A stretch of DNA of 64,000 nt. It comes from Brachybacterium phenoliresistens. Lineage in GTDB: Bacteria > Actinomycetota > Actinomycetes > Actinomycetales > Dermabacteraceae. The notes under the pieces were generated by a model that saw only the letters and a program-made list of their open reading frames with translations, ran no database searches and was not told the origin of the DNA. Location: the NCBI RefSeq assembly GCF_000576425.1, contig NZ_KK069995.1, positions 1 through 64,000 of the forward strand, read 5' to 3'. Below, in pieces: positions 8,759 to 17,626 of the stretch (its first letter is position 1; each line of letters begins with the position of its first letter). The position numbers and the translations under genes were made by a program.

Positions 8759-9909
8759 AGGCGACCCTTTCGGAGGATGACCGCGAGGAAGATCGAGCCG
8801 CCGATCAGCTCGATGATGATCGAGACGTACCCCTGCGCGTAGAAGACGTGCTTCATGACGAAGTAGGCGCCCGAGAGCACGACGAAGGCGGTGAGGAAGG
8901 CGACGGGCAGGACGAGGCGGTGGTCGTGGGTGCCGGCCGCCTGGTAGGCGAGGGTCGCCACCAGGAAGCCGAAGAACGTCATCGGCCCGATCATCGCGGT
9001 GGAGACGGCCATCAGCAGGGAGACCAGCAGCAGCACGAGGATCGTCTCGCGGCGATGGTCGATGCCCAGGTTGGTGGCCTGCTCCTTCCCGAGCGCCACG
9101 ACGTTCAGCCGCCGCGAGCGCAGCAGCAGGACGGTGCCGGCGAGGACGACCAGCGGGATCGCGATCGGCAGCTGGTCGACATCGGCGTTGGACACCGAGC
9201 CGAACAGGCGCGCGGCGAGCACGTCGAACTCGCTGGGCGTGAGCAGGCGCTGCATGAAGGTGGAGACGGCGCCGAGCCCTCCGCCGATGACGATGCCGAC
9301 CAGCAGCATGACCTGCATGTTCGCGGAGCGGCCGGAGAGGAGCCAGCCGTACAGCAGAGCGGACAGCGCCATCATCGCCGCGATCTGCAGGACGAACTGG
9401 GTGGTGCCCTGGAGGGCGGTGAGCCCGGCGACGCCGAGGACGTACACCGCCGTGGTCTGGATCGCCCGGTACAGCGACTCGAAGCCCATGATCGACGGCG
9501 TGATGATGCGGTTGTTCGTGACGGTCTGGAAGGCGACCGTGCCCAGAGCCTGGCAGAAGGCGACGAGCACCATCACCACGAGCGTGGTCACGCGCAGCTT
9601 CGCGATGATCCAGAAGCCCTCGGACCCGAAGGGCATCGGGTTGTCCAGGGCGAGGTAGCCCAGGCCGAAGGCGAGGGACAGCACGATCAGCGAGCCGAGC
9701 ACGAGCGCGAATCGGCGGCGCGCCCGGGGCGTGGGCAGGGCGCCGGAGCCGGCCCGTCGACGGGACGGGGCATCGGAGCGGGCCCCGGCAGCGGGCGCGG
9801 TTCCGGACGGCGGCGCAGTCCCCGGCGCGGGCGCGGTTCCGGACGCGGGCGCGGTTCCGGCCGGGGCCGGGTGCCCGGATGGGGCCGGGGCGGCGGTGAG
9901 CTCAGCCAT
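8755..9909 (-). CDS. FecCD-family permease subunit of iron ABC importer (second)
   Basis: 384-residue membrane subunit with about 9-10 helices and the BtuC/FecCD core (GSLIVLSLAFGLGYLAL at the start; a coupling-helix region GKEQATNLGI that contacts the ATPase). The N-terminus carries an unusual 50-60-residue low-complexity extension of GTAP-type repeats (APAPGTAPPSGTAPAAG) absent from its partner, possibly a cytoplasmic tail and a product of repeat expansion in the DNA (9770-9895). The gene overlaps the upstream permease by 8 bp and the downstream ATPase by 4 bp. It would pair with the other FecCD subunit as a heterodimer. Confidence 0.9.
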   Translation of the reverse strand: MAELTAAPAPSGHPAPAGTAPASGTAPAPGTAPPSGTAPAAGARSDAPSRRRAGSGALPTPRARRRFALVLGSLIVLSLAFGLGYLALDNPMPFGSEGFWIIAKLRVTTLVVMVLVAFCQALGTVAFQTVTNNRIITPSIMGFESLYRAIQTTAVYVLGVAGLTALQGTTQFVLQIAAMMALSALLYGWLLSGRSANMQVMLLVGIVIGGGLGAVSTFMQRLLTPSEFDVLAARLFGSVSNADVDQLPIAIPLVVLAGTVLLLRSRRLNVVALGKEQATNLGIDHRRETILVLLLVSLLMAVSTAMIGPMTFFGFLVATLAYQAAGTHDHRLVLPVAFLTAFVVLSGAYFVMKHVFYAQGYVSIIIELIGGSIFLAVILRKGRL

Positions 9910-10888
9910 GCCGGCGCCTCCTCAGCAGGAGGGCGACGAAGACGACGGCGCCGACCACCCCGAGGATCAGGGAGACGGGCACCTCGAAGGGCATGATGAT
10001 GGTGCGGCCCACCAGGTCGCACACGGTCACGATCCCGACCCCCAGCAGGCACACCCAGGGCAGGTTGCTGCGCAGGTCGTCGCCGCGGATGAGGGAGACG
10101 ATGTTGGGGACGATGAGCCCGAGGAAGGGCAGGTTCCCCACCACGACCGTGACCACGCCGGTGGCGACGGCGATCAGCGCGGTGCCCAGCAGCACGATCC
10201 GGCCGTAGTGGAGGCCGACGGTCGTGGCGATCTCCTCGCCCAGTCCGGCCACGGTGAAGCGGTCGGCGACGACGAACACGGCGACGCCCACCAGCGCGAC
10301 GATCCACAGCAGCTCGTACTGCCCGCGCAGCACCGAGGTGAAGGAGCCCGCGAACCAGACGCCGAGGCTCTGCAGCATGTTCGTCTTCACGGCGAGGAAG
10401 GTCGACAGGGAGCCGACGACGGCGCCGAGCATGATGCCGATGATCGGCACGATGAGCGAGCTGCGCAGCGAGACCCGCCGCAGGAACAGGAAGAACACCA
10501 TGGTGCCGACGAAGGCGGCGACCACCGCCCCGGTCATCTTCGTGAGGATGCTGGCCTGCGGGGCCAGGATCATCACCACGAGCAGGCCCAGGCCGGCCCA
10601 TTCGGTGGTGCCGGTGGTGGTCGGCTCGACGAAGCGGTTCTGCGTGAGCAGCTGCATGACCAGCCCCGACATGGCCATGGCGGCCCCGGCGAGGACGAGG
10701 CCGATGGTGCGGGGAATGCGGGTGATCGCGAACATCTGCGCGCCGTCGTCCTGGCCGAAGATGTCGTAGACGCCGGTGAACAGGGAGGCTCCCAGCAGCA
10801 GGCCGACGACCGCGACCCCGAGGAGCAGGGCCGGGTCCAGCAGGCGGCCCCTGCCCGGCGCTCGAGGGGCCGCGATCGTCGCGCTCAT
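9902..10888 (-). CDS. FecCD-family permease subunit of iron ABC importer (first)
   Basis: 328-residue permease with the typical length and helix pattern of FecCD/BtuC subunits, including RIPRTIGLVLAGAAMAMSG near the N-terminus (the conserved RLPR-like segment and gating region) and GEEIATTVGLHYGR, the coupling segment. Start codon shares one base with the stop of the binding-protein gene (TGATG at 10886-10890), and its stop overlaps the next permease. Substrate is probably a ferric siderophore given the DtxR box upstream of the operon; no biosynthetic genes are nearby. Confidence 0.92.
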   Translation of the reverse strand: MSATIAAPRAPGRGRLLDPALLLGVAVVGLLLGASLFTGVYDIFGQDDGAQMFAITRIPRTIGLVLAGAAMAMSGLVMQLLTQNRFVEPTTTGTTEWAGLGLLVVMILAPQASILTKMTGAVVAAFVGTMVFFLFLRRVSLRSSLIVPIIGIMLGAVVGSLSTFLAVKTNMLQSLGVWFAGSFTSVLRGQYELLWIVALVGVAVFVVADRFTVAGLGEEIATTVGLHYGRIVLLGTALIAVATGVVTVVVGNLPFLGLIVPNIVSLIRGDDLRSNLPWVCLLGVGIVTVCDLVGRTIIMPFEVPVSLILGVVGAVVFVALLLRRRRHG

Positions 10889-11898
10889 CAGGCCGTGCCC
10901 TCCAGGGCGTCGGCGAAGGTCGAGAAGAACTCGGTGTAGGTCTGGATGCCCTCGTTGGTGTACGTGTCCGCGGGCATGTAGACGATGTTGCCCTCGGCGA
11001 CGGCGGTCACCGAGGCGAGCGCCTCGGAGGCCTCGAGCACCGCCGCGGCGGGCTGGTAGGACGGGTCATCGGCCGAGACGGCGGCATCGCGGTCCATCAC
11101 CAGCAGCCAGGTCGGGTTCGACTGGGCGATCGCCTCGACGGAGACGTCGTCGCCCTGGTGGTCGTCGCTGGACTCGGGGACCTCGAGCGCGGGGGTGAGG
11201 CCGAGCGTGGGGAACATCGGCCCGAAGGTGCGGCCGTTGCCGGGGGCCGAGTAGCCGATCTCGCCGCCGGAGGTGATCACGGCCATCACGGTCTGCGCCG
11301 GGTCGTAGGCGGCCTTGACCCGCTCGATCTGGGCGTCGAGCGCGGCGCCGAGCTCCTGCGCCTCCGACTGCTTGGAGAAGACCTCGCCGAGCACGCCCAC
11401 CTGGCGGGTGAGCTCGGCGAAGAAGTCCTCGCCGTCGCGCGGGTCCAGGGAGAGGACGGTCGCGCCGGGGACGAGCTTCTCGATGTCCTCCTGGAACTGG
11501 GTGAAGCGCTGGCCGTTGACGACGACGTCGGGCTGCGCGGCCACGATCGCCTCGAGGTCGGGCTCGTTGTGCGTGCCGAGGTCGACGATGGAGTCGTCCT
11601 CGGTGTAGCCGATGGTGGAGGGCATGAGGGAGACGGCGGCGGCGGTCAGCGGGATGCCCCAGTCATGGAGGGTCTCGAAGGTGCGGTTGTCGGTGGCGAC
11701 GACGGACTGCACGGGCAGGGAGATGGTCTTCTCGCCGTCGTTGTCCTCGATGGTCACCGAGGCGGCGTCGCCGCCGGCGTCGCTGGCCCCGCCCTGGGCC
11801 GGGTCCTCGACCTCGGAGGAGGAGCAGGCGGCGGCGAGCAGGCCGATGGCCCCGGCGGCGGAGAACGCGCCCAGGCGGCGGCGGGAGATCGCGGTCAT
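10888..11898 (-). CDS. iron-siderophore ABC transporter substrate-binding lipoprotein
   Basis: 336-residue periplasmic-type binding protein of the FepB/FhuD class, anchored to the outer face of the membrane. It starts MTAISRRRLGAF, a Tat-like twin-arginine motif, followed by a lipobox LLAAACS with Cys25 as lipid anchor. The mature part has the class III fold features: a VVATDN entry strand, DLGTHNEPDLEAIVAAQPDVVV hinge-1 region and the long alpha helix. An upstream in-frame ATG (11946) would begin within the DtxR box, so 11898 is preferred. First gene of the operon. Confidence 0.9.
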   Translation of the reverse strand: MTAISRRRLGAFSAAGAIGLLAAACSSSEVEDPAQGGASDAGGDAASVTIEDNDGEKTISLPVQSVVATDNRTFETLHDWGIPLTAAAVSLMPSTIGYTEDDSIVDLGTHNEPDLEAIVAAQPDVVVNGQRFTQFQEDIEKLVPGATVLSLDPRDGEDFFAELTRQVGVLGEVFSKQSEAQELGAALDAQIERVKAAYDPAQTVMAVITSGGEIGYSAPGNGRTFGPMFPTLGLTPALEVPESSDDHQGDDVSVEAIAQSNPTWLLVMDRDAAVSADDPSYQPAAAVLEASEALASVTAVAEGNIVYMPADTYTNEGIQTYTEFFSTFADALEGTA

Positions 11899-11931
11899 GT
11901 GATGTCCTTCGGTCGGCATGGCTGTCGTCAC

Positions 11932-11950
11932 GAAGGTTAGCCTCACCTCG
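11932..11950. promoter_or_regulatory. DtxR/IdeR iron box
   Basis: GAAGGTTAGCCTCACCTCG matches the 19-bp DtxR/IdeR consensus TTAGGTTAGSCTAACCTAA at most positions (AGGTTAGCCT-ACCT core). It lies 34 bp before the start of the binding-protein gene, so iron-replete repression of the whole importer operon is expected. It could also touch the divergent PAP2 gene promoter. Confidence 0.8.
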
Positions 11951-12038
11951 CCCGATTAAGACAGTCAGGGCTTGCGTTATCGAGAAGCTCACACGGACAG
12001 TAACGATCGCATAACCACTTGGGGTGCGCGGGGCCGCG

Positions 12039-12749
12039 ATGATGGCGGATGCTGGGGCGATGATCCCTGCGCCTCCCCGTCCTCTGCCCTGGGCCGCCCT
12101 GGCGCTCGCGAGCGTGCTCGCGGCGTGCGCTCTGGGATGGTGGGTCCTCGCCGCCCCGGCGGTCGACGACCTCGACATGCTCGGGGTACGCGCCGTGAAC
12201 ACGCTCCACTCCCCCGCCACCGACGCCCTCGCCCGCGGCATCGACGTGCTGTTCGGGCCGATGGGCTCGGCGATCGTGTGGATCCTCGCGGTCCTCGCCG
12301 CCCTGCTGCTGCGCGGCTCCCGCGCCGCCCTGTGGACGGGCCTGGTCGCGGGCGTGCCGTGGGCGGCCTCCCGCCTGGTCAAGGAGCTGGTGCGGCGCGA
12401 GCGCCCCGACCTGGGGGTGCTCGACCACGTGCTGATCGACCACCCGGCCTCGGCGAGCTTCCCCAGCGGGCACACCGCCTTCGCCGCGGCGCTCGCGACG
12501 ACGCTCGTGCTGGCGCTGCCGCCGGGCGGCAGGCGCCGCATCGCCGTCGCGGCCGGCGCCCTGCTCGTGCTGGCGGTCGCCTGGTCCCGGATGGCCCTGG
12601 GCGTGCATCACCCCAGCGACGTGCTGACCTCCATGATCCTCATGCCCGTCCTCGCCCTGTGCACGGCGCGCCTGCTCGCCGCGGCCGGCCTCCCCCGCCC
12701 GCTGGGCGCCGACCGGGGACCGGCCAGGGCACGCTGCCAGGCCGATTGA
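12039..12749 (+). CDS. PAP2-superfamily membrane phosphatase
   Basis: 236-residue integral membrane phosphatase with about six helices. All three PAP2 motifs are present: KELVRRERPDL (K-x6-RP), PSGH in ASFPSGHTAFAA, and SRMALGVHHPSDVL (SR-x5-H-x3-D). Such enzymes hydrolyse undecaprenyl or phosphatidic acid phosphates on the outer membrane face. Start is uncertain: GTG 12024, ATG 12039, 12042 or 12060 are in frame and none has a clear ribosome site. Divergent from the iron operon. The last 15 residues are Arg/Ala-rich and probably non-functional. Confidence 0.88.
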   Translation: MMADAGAMIPAPPRPLPWAALALASVLAACALGWWVLAAPAVDDLDMLGVRAVNTLHSPATDALARGIDVLFGPMGSAIVWILAVLAALLLRGSRAALWTGLVAGVPWAASRLVKELVRRERPDLGVLDHVLIDHPASASFPSGHTAFAAALATTLVLALPPGGRRRIAVAAGALLVLAVAWSRMALGVHHPSDVLTSMILMPVLALCTARLLAAAGLPRPLGADRGPARARCQAD

Positions 12750-12806
12750 CGCCTGCAGCGGGCAGCCCTCGTCTCGCCTGCGCATGGTGTGGGTACTCTG
12801 ACCCGC

Positions 12807-13415
12807 ATGACGTCGGAGAGTCCTGAAGTGATCAGCATCATCCAGGGGTTCCTGTCGGGCGAGATCAGCGATGCCGTTTTTCTGGAGGAGCTCTGCGGCG
12901 ACCGGCTCGACGGTCTGCGCCACTGGCCGAATGCGCCGGCGTACGTTCCACACCGTGACCTGATGCAGTACCTCCTGCTTGCCGACATCGACACTCCAGA
13001 TGGCCGGTACGCCGTCACGAGCGTGCTGGAGGAATATCTGCGTGATCATGGCGCCGCTGTGGCTCCTACGACACGAGGACGGAAAGCCGCGTCCGACTAC
13101 GAACTCTTGCTTGACGTCCAGCCTCGTTGGCTCGACGTCACGGGGGACGAAATGAAGGAGCTGCTCGCCGCTGCTGCAGACGCCCCCGAGGACTCACGAC
13201 GAGCTCAGCTGAAAGCCATGATCAAGGAGCGCTACCGGTACTTGCGACGACCGCCGCGATGGCTGCAGTCACCACAATGGCCGCTGGTAGAGCAACGGGC
13301 TGCGGTTTTCGTCGGACAGCTCGATGTGTCCGCTCTCCATCACGACACCGCACATCTGTACGTGTTCGTCGATGAGCACAGCGGCAATGTCGTCACCGTG
13401 ACGCAGCAGATGTAG
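12807..13415 (+). CDS. hypothetical protein, lower G+C
   Basis: 202-residue soluble protein I cannot assign. It is acidic in the first half (SGEISDAVFLEELCGDRLDG) and ends with a pattern seen in families of small uncharacterised actinobacterial proteins, WLQSPQWP ... FVGQLDV ... HLYVFVDEHSGNV, sometimes found near polymorphic toxin immunity genes; that link is weak. ATG at 12807 follows TACTCT by 7 nt (12794-12799), a leaderless layout; the frame could start at 12789. G+C over sampled lines is 60-70%, below neighbours, which suggests recent transfer. No toxin gene is adjacent. Confidence 0.7.
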   Translation: MTSESPEVISIIQGFLSGEISDAVFLEELCGDRLDGLRHWPNAPAYVPHRDLMQYLLLADIDTPDGRYAVTSVLEEYLRDHGAAVAPTTRGRKAASDYELLLDVQPRWLDVTGDEMKELLAAAADAPEDSRRAQLKAMIKERYRYLRRPPRWLQSPQWPLVEQRAAVFVGQLDVSALHHDTAHLYVFVDEHSGNVVTVTQQM

Positions 13416-13751
13416 CTCCCCGAGATGCTGCGCCATTGCTTGCGCTTGTCGACGCATCGCTCCACGAGGTCACGGCCACAGCAGCGGTGCCTTCGGACAT
13501 CACCGTGCCCGGTTCGCGCGCGACGGGCACCCTTCGTCGACGAGAAGCCGATCCGGCCTGGTTCACGGTCGTCCGTTCGCGCCCTGTACCTGGATCTGCT
13601 CGAATGTCGGACATACTCGCCGTCCAGGACCCGTCCTCGGTACGAACGGGCCGATCTGATCCGGCCCCTGTGGCAGGCTCGGGGATGATCAGCGCATCGC
13701 ACGCGTCCCGGGGCGCCGATGCGAAGACTTCGGGAACACGACAGGACCGAC
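13416..13751. other. 336-bp intergenic stretch, no clear gene
   Basis: Between the lower-G+C hypothetical gene and the DUF218 gene. Short open frames exist on both strands but none has a family resemblance, a plausible start or a codon pattern like the neighbours. I see no strong hairpin. It may be debris of the same acquired segment. Confidence 0.5.
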
Positions 13752-14405
13752 ATGAACGCCGGCGTCGATGCCGATCCAGACCTCATCGAGACCGACAGCG
13801 GATTGATCCGCCCCGCTGACCTCATCATCATCTTCGGCACCCCTCATTGGACACCTGCTGAGGTCGCCGTGGATCTGTTCACCCGAGACCTGGCACCTCG
13901 GATCCTCGCGACAGGCGGCTCCTCGCGTCACGACGGGCGTCTCTGCGAATCCGAGATGCACAGGGATCTCATGGTGGCCCGGGGCGTCCCCGAGGACCGG
14001 ATCCTCTGCGAGACGGCATCGGCGACGACGCTCGAGAACGCCGTCAACGCCCGCGCCGTCATCGACCGCTTGGGACCCGTGCACTCGGTGATCGCCGTGG
14101 TCAAGTGGTATCACCGTCGTGCCCTCGTGCATCTTGCCGAGCAGGTGCCCTCCCTCGAGCGGATCTACACCGCCGCATACGAGCCGTTCAACGGGGAGAC
14201 CCGCCGCGGCATGACCCGCAGGACCTGGCAGGAGACCTCGCCGAAGAGCGTCCGCCGAGAGACCGCCTACCTGCGGACGATGATCGCGGAAGGCCGAGAC
14301 GTGCTCGAACGCACCGATGCGGGATGGATCCGATCGCCGGGGCGCGCCAGGGCCGGCGCCGCGGGAGATCCGTCCGACCGTCGGGGATCCGTCCGACCAT
14401 CCTGA
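13752..14405 (+). CDS. DUF218 / YdcF-SanA-like protein
   Basis: 217 residues with the DUF218 core: ADLIIIFGTPH strand, ILATGGSSRHDG, SEMHRDLMVARGVPEDRILCETASATTLENAVNARAVID, and VIAVVKWYHRRALVHL. This alpha/beta fold occurs in SanA/ElyC/YdcF proteins tied to envelope integrity, but the reaction is not established. No transmembrane helix is seen, unlike SanA, so it is probably cytosolic. The C-terminal ~25 residues are low-complexity Arg/Gly/Ala. Its stop codon and that of the convergent FUSC gene abut without a gap (TGATCA, 14403-14408). Confidence 0.85.
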   Translation: MNAGVDADPDLIETDSGLIRPADLIIIFGTPHWTPAEVAVDLFTRDLAPRILATGGSSRHDGRLCESEMHRDLMVARGVPEDRILCETASATTLENAVNARAVIDRLGPVHSVIAVVKWYHRRALVHLAEQVPSLERIYTAAYEPFNGETRRGMTRRTWQETSPKSVRRETAYLRTMIAEGRDVLERTDAGWIRSPGRARAGAAGDPSDRRGSVRPS

Positions 14406-15494
14406 TCAGCGGGAGGGGCCCGCGCCGGAACTGCGGGGATCCGGACCGGGACCCTCCTTCCGGCGCAGCGCCGCTCCGATGAGCACGACGACGATGCCGA
14501 CGCCGACGCCGATGGCGGTCTCCAGCACGCGCGCGTGGAGCATCGGCCCCACCGCCTGCGGGTGCGCCAGCTGCACCATGAGCAGGGCCAGCGGTGTGAT
14601 GAAGCACAGGGCGAAGGCGTAGTTGCGCAGTACGTACAGCTCCGCGAGGAACTGCATCACCACCACCCACACCACCAGCTGCCAGGCCTGCGCGGGGAAG
14701 GACAGCAGGAACGCCGTCACCCCGATGCCGAGGATCGTGCCCAGCAGGCGGTGCACGCCCCGCTCGACCTGGGCGCCGTGCCCGGGGGCCGAGAGCGGGG
14801 AGACCGCCGCGATCTGCGCCCAGTACGGGAACGGCAGCCCGGAGACGATGCCGATGACCCCGGCGGCCAGCGCCGCGGCCAGATGCACCCCGCCGACCTC
14901 GGCCAGCTGCCGGCGGGTGAAGATCTCGCGGCGCGGGTCCACGCCCGCTCCGGGGTGGCGTTCACCCATGTAGTGACCCGCTAGCCCCAGCAGGACGCAC
15001 CAGGAGGCAGTGCCGGCGGCGATCAGCAGGGCCAGCCACACCGGCGCTACGGAGGGCGCGGAGGAGATTGCCGCGACCGCGAACAGGGGGAACAGCGCGC
15101 CGCCGGGCTTGATGCCGCGCTTCGCGACGAGGGTCGCCGCGCCGGCGGCGACGAGCGCGCCGACGACCATCGCCGTCCACGGCAGGGCGCGATCCCCCAG
15201 CATCGGCCCGAGCGCGGCGAGGCTCGCGCCGATCCCCACGCACAGCGTGAGCACCAGGCCCATCAGGCTCTGCCGGCGGAAGCGCAGGGCGGTGGGCTCG
15301 TAGCGGGAGTAGATGCCGGTGAAGGCGCCGAACGCCGCGAACATCGCCCACTCGATCCGGTCGGTGGCCAGCAGCAGCGCCAGCGGCACGGCCAGCCCCA
15401 CCGCGATCCGGAGGGCCGGGATGTGGTCGACCCGGCCCGGCGCGAGCGAGACCAGGCGGCGGGCGCGCTCCCGGACGGACGAGGGGACGGGCAT
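14406..15494 (-). CDS. FUSC-family membrane protein (aromatic-acid exporter-like)
   Basis: 362-residue membrane protein with two blocks of about five helices (residues 30-165 and 215-345), the arrangement of the FUSC/YccS-type exporters. The first block begins HIPALRIAVGLAVPLALLL followed by FAAFGAFTGIYSRYE, the second SGLPFPYWAQIAAVSPL. These proteins are implicated in efflux of aromatic acids. Start at 15494 has GGAGG eight bases upstream; an in-frame ATG at 15575 would overlap the divergent permease start. Substrate unknown. Confidence 0.85.
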   Translation of the reverse strand: MPVPSSVRERARRLVSLAPGRVDHIPALRIAVGLAVPLALLLATDRIEWAMFAAFGAFTGIYSRYEPTALRFRRQSLMGLVLTLCVGIGASLAALGPMLGDRALPWTAMVVGALVAAGAATLVAKRGIKPGGALFPLFAVAAISSAPSVAPVWLALLIAAGTASWCVLLGLAGHYMGERHPGAGVDPRREIFTRRQLAEVGGVHLAAALAAGVIGIVSGLPFPYWAQIAAVSPLSAPGHGAQVERGVHRLLGTILGIGVTAFLLSFPAQAWQLVVWVVVMQFLAELYVLRNYAFALCFITPLALLMVQLAHPQAVGPMLHARVLETAIGVGVGIVVVLIGAALRRKEGPGPDPRSSGAGPSR

Positions 15495-15573
15495 GGGGGC
15501 TTCCTCCGCGCGTCCGGGACCGTGCGGCGGGCCTTCCGCCGCCGCCGTGCGCACCGGTGCCAGGATAGGGCGC

Positions 15574-17040
15574 ATGAGCGCACCCCTCGTGGAGACCACC
15601 GGCATCGAGATCGTCGAGGAGTCGCAGCGCACCGCCCGGCCGCGGGACCTGTTCTGGCCGTGGTTCGCCGCGAACGTCTCGGTGTTCGGCATGAGCTACG
15701 GCTCGTGGGGGCTGGGCTTCGGCATCTCCTTCGCCCAGGCGGTGGTCGTGTCCCTGATCGGCATCGTCATCAGCTTCGCGCTGTGCGGGCTGATCGCGAT
15801 CGCCGGCAAGCGCGGCAGCGCCCCGACGATGGTCCTCTCCCGCGCGGCCTTCGGCGTGCACGGCCAGAAGGTCCCCGGCATCGTCTCGTGGCTGACCTCG
15901 ATCGGCTGGGAGACGATGCTGGCGATCTCCGCGGTGCTCGCCACGGCGACCGTGTTCCAGGCGCTGGGCCTCGCCTCCGGCACCGCGGTGCTGGTCATCG
16001 CCACGCTGGTGATCGCGGCGATCATCGTGACCGCCTCGGTGCTGGGCTACCACACCATCATGCGCATCCAGTCGGTGCTGACCTGGGCCACCGGCGCCAT
16101 GACGATCGTGTTCATGGTCCTCACGATCCCGCACATCGACCTGGCGGCGGTCGCCTCGGCCCCCTCGGGGAGCGTGCAGCAGATGGTCGGGGCGCTGGTG
16201 ATGGTGATGACGGGATTCGGCCTGGGGTGGATCAATATCGCCGCGGACTGGTCGCGCTACCAGCGGCGCAGCACCTCCGACGGCGCGATCGTCGCCTGGA
16301 ACACCATCGGCGGCTCGGCCGCGCCGGTGATCCTGGTGGTCTTCGGCCTGCTGCTGGCCGGGTCCGATGCCGATGTCATGGCGCGGATCGGCGACGACCC
16401 GGTGGGCACCCTGGTCACGCTGCTGCCGCTGTGGGCGCTGATCCCCTTCTGGATCGTCGCCGTGCTGACCCTGGTCTCCGGCGCGGTCAACGGCATCTAC
16501 TCCTCCGGCCTGACCCTGCTGAGCCTGGGGATCCGGATCCCCCGCCCGGCCGCCGCCTTCCTGGACGGGGCGATCCTCACTGCGGGGACGATCTGGGTGG
16601 TCTTCTTCGCCACGAGCTTCATCGGGCCGTTCCAGAGCTTCCTCATCACCCTCGGCGTGCCGATCGCCTCCTGGGCCGGGATCCTCATCGCCGATGTCCT
16701 CACCCGTCGCCGCGACTACGACGAGGCCGCCCTGTTCGACCCGTCCGGGCGGTACGGGTCGGTGGACTGGATCTCGATCGTCACCTTCGCGGCGACGTCC
16801 CTCGTCGGCTGGGGCCTGGTGGTGAACTCCTACGCCGAGGACGCCCCGTGGAACAACTGGCAGGGGTACCTGCTGGAGCCGCTGCGGATGGGCACCTTCG
16901 TCGACGACCCGGCCGGCGCCTACTGGGACGGCACCTGGGCCTACGCGAACCTGGGCGTGCTGTTCGCGCTGGTCGCCTCGTTCCTCATCACCCTGGTGGC
17001 CCGGCGCGGGAGGATCCGCCAGCAGGAACGGGACGCCTGA
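15574..17040 (+). CDS. NCS1-family cytosine/purine permease
   Basis: 488-residue transporter of the nucleobase-cation-symport-1 family with 12 predicted helices. Features: RPRDLFWPWFAANVSVFG at the first helix, GKRGSAPTMVLSRAAFGVHG (the SxAxxG motif between helices 2 and 3), INIAADWSRY in helix 6 and RRRDYDEAALFDPSGRYG, the cytoplasmic loop typical of cytosine/purine/thiamine permeases. It probably imports a nucleobase or related heterocycle with H+ or Na+. No deaminase is next to it. Divergent from the FUSC gene with about 79 bp between chosen starts. Confidence 0.9.
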   Translation: MSAPLVETTGIEIVEESQRTARPRDLFWPWFAANVSVFGMSYGSWGLGFGISFAQAVVVSLIGIVISFALCGLIAIAGKRGSAPTMVLSRAAFGVHGQKVPGIVSWLTSIGWETMLAISAVLATATVFQALGLASGTAVLVIATLVIAAIIVTASVLGYHTIMRIQSVLTWATGAMTIVFMVLTIPHIDLAAVASAPSGSVQQMVGALVMVMTGFGLGWINIAADWSRYQRRSTSDGAIVAWNTIGGSAAPVILVVFGLLLAGSDADVMARIGDDPVGTLVTLLPLWALIPFWIVAVLTLVSGAVNGIYSSGLTLLSLGIRIPRPAAAFLDGAILTAGTIWVVFFATSFIGPFQSFLITLGVPIASWAGILIADVLTRRRDYDEAALFDPSGRYGSVDWISIVTFAATSLVGWGLVVNSYAEDAPWNNWQGYLLEPLRMGTFVDDPAGAYWDGTWAYANLGVLFALVASFLITLVARRGRIRQQERDA

Positions 17041-17101
17041 CCCGGGACCCGCACGGGATCCCCTCGCAGATCGCCCCGTTCCGCGGCCCTCGCCGCCGGG
17101 G

Positions 17102-17626
17102 TCACTCGGCCGGGATCGGCGCCCCCGTGACGAAGCCGCGGTTCCAGCGCAGCAGCGGCGGGGCGTCGCGGTGGGCGCTGCCGCGACGCACCTCGCCGAC
17201 GACCAGCAGCTGGTCGGCCACCGGCGTCACCGCATGCGTCGTGCACGCGAGGGCGACCAGCGCGTCGGGCAGGACCATCGGCCCCTCCTACGTGCGCTGC
17301 GCCCCCGCGGCCGCGAGCGCGGCCCGGCGCTCCTCGCGCGCGGTGCGGCCGGTGAGGGTGCGGACCAGGCCCAGGTGATCGGCGGCGAGGATCGACACGG
17401 CCCAGGGCGCGCCGGCCGCGATCGCGGCGGCGCCCGCCCGGGTGCGGCCCATCGACACGGCGATCGTGAAGGGATCCACGGAGGCGGTCAGCACGGAGGC
17501 GGCGATGAAGAACAGGTCCTCCTCGCCGTCCCGCGTGCTCACGAGGGTCACGCCGCTGCCGTACTGCGCGAAGCTGTCGTACAGGGCCGGCGCCGGGCGG
17601 GCGGAGGGATGCTGCGTGGCGGTCAC
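17102..17626 (-). pseudogene. flavin reductase (FMN-binding split barrel) interrupted by an in-frame TAG
   Basis: Reads as one frame of 175 codons from GTG 17626, with a single amber codon at 17288-17290 (codon 113). Before it: LYDSFAQYGSGVTLVSTRDGEEDLFFIAASVLTASVDPFTIAVS..., the standard flavin-reductase N-terminal half. After it, in the same frame: EGPMVLPDALVALACTTHAV...ADQLLVVGEV, the standard C-terminal half with the conserved His. So only one base separates it from an intact gene of normal length. GTG overlaps the sodA stop (GTGA), indicating coupling. It is either a recent pseudogene, a sequencing error, or read through. The product would reduce FMN with NAD(P)H. Confidence 0.85.

Noticed and set aside
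13425-13819. Possible small genes in the gap before DUF218
   Set aside because: No recognisable motif, start signal or codon bias; frames on both strands are equally poor.
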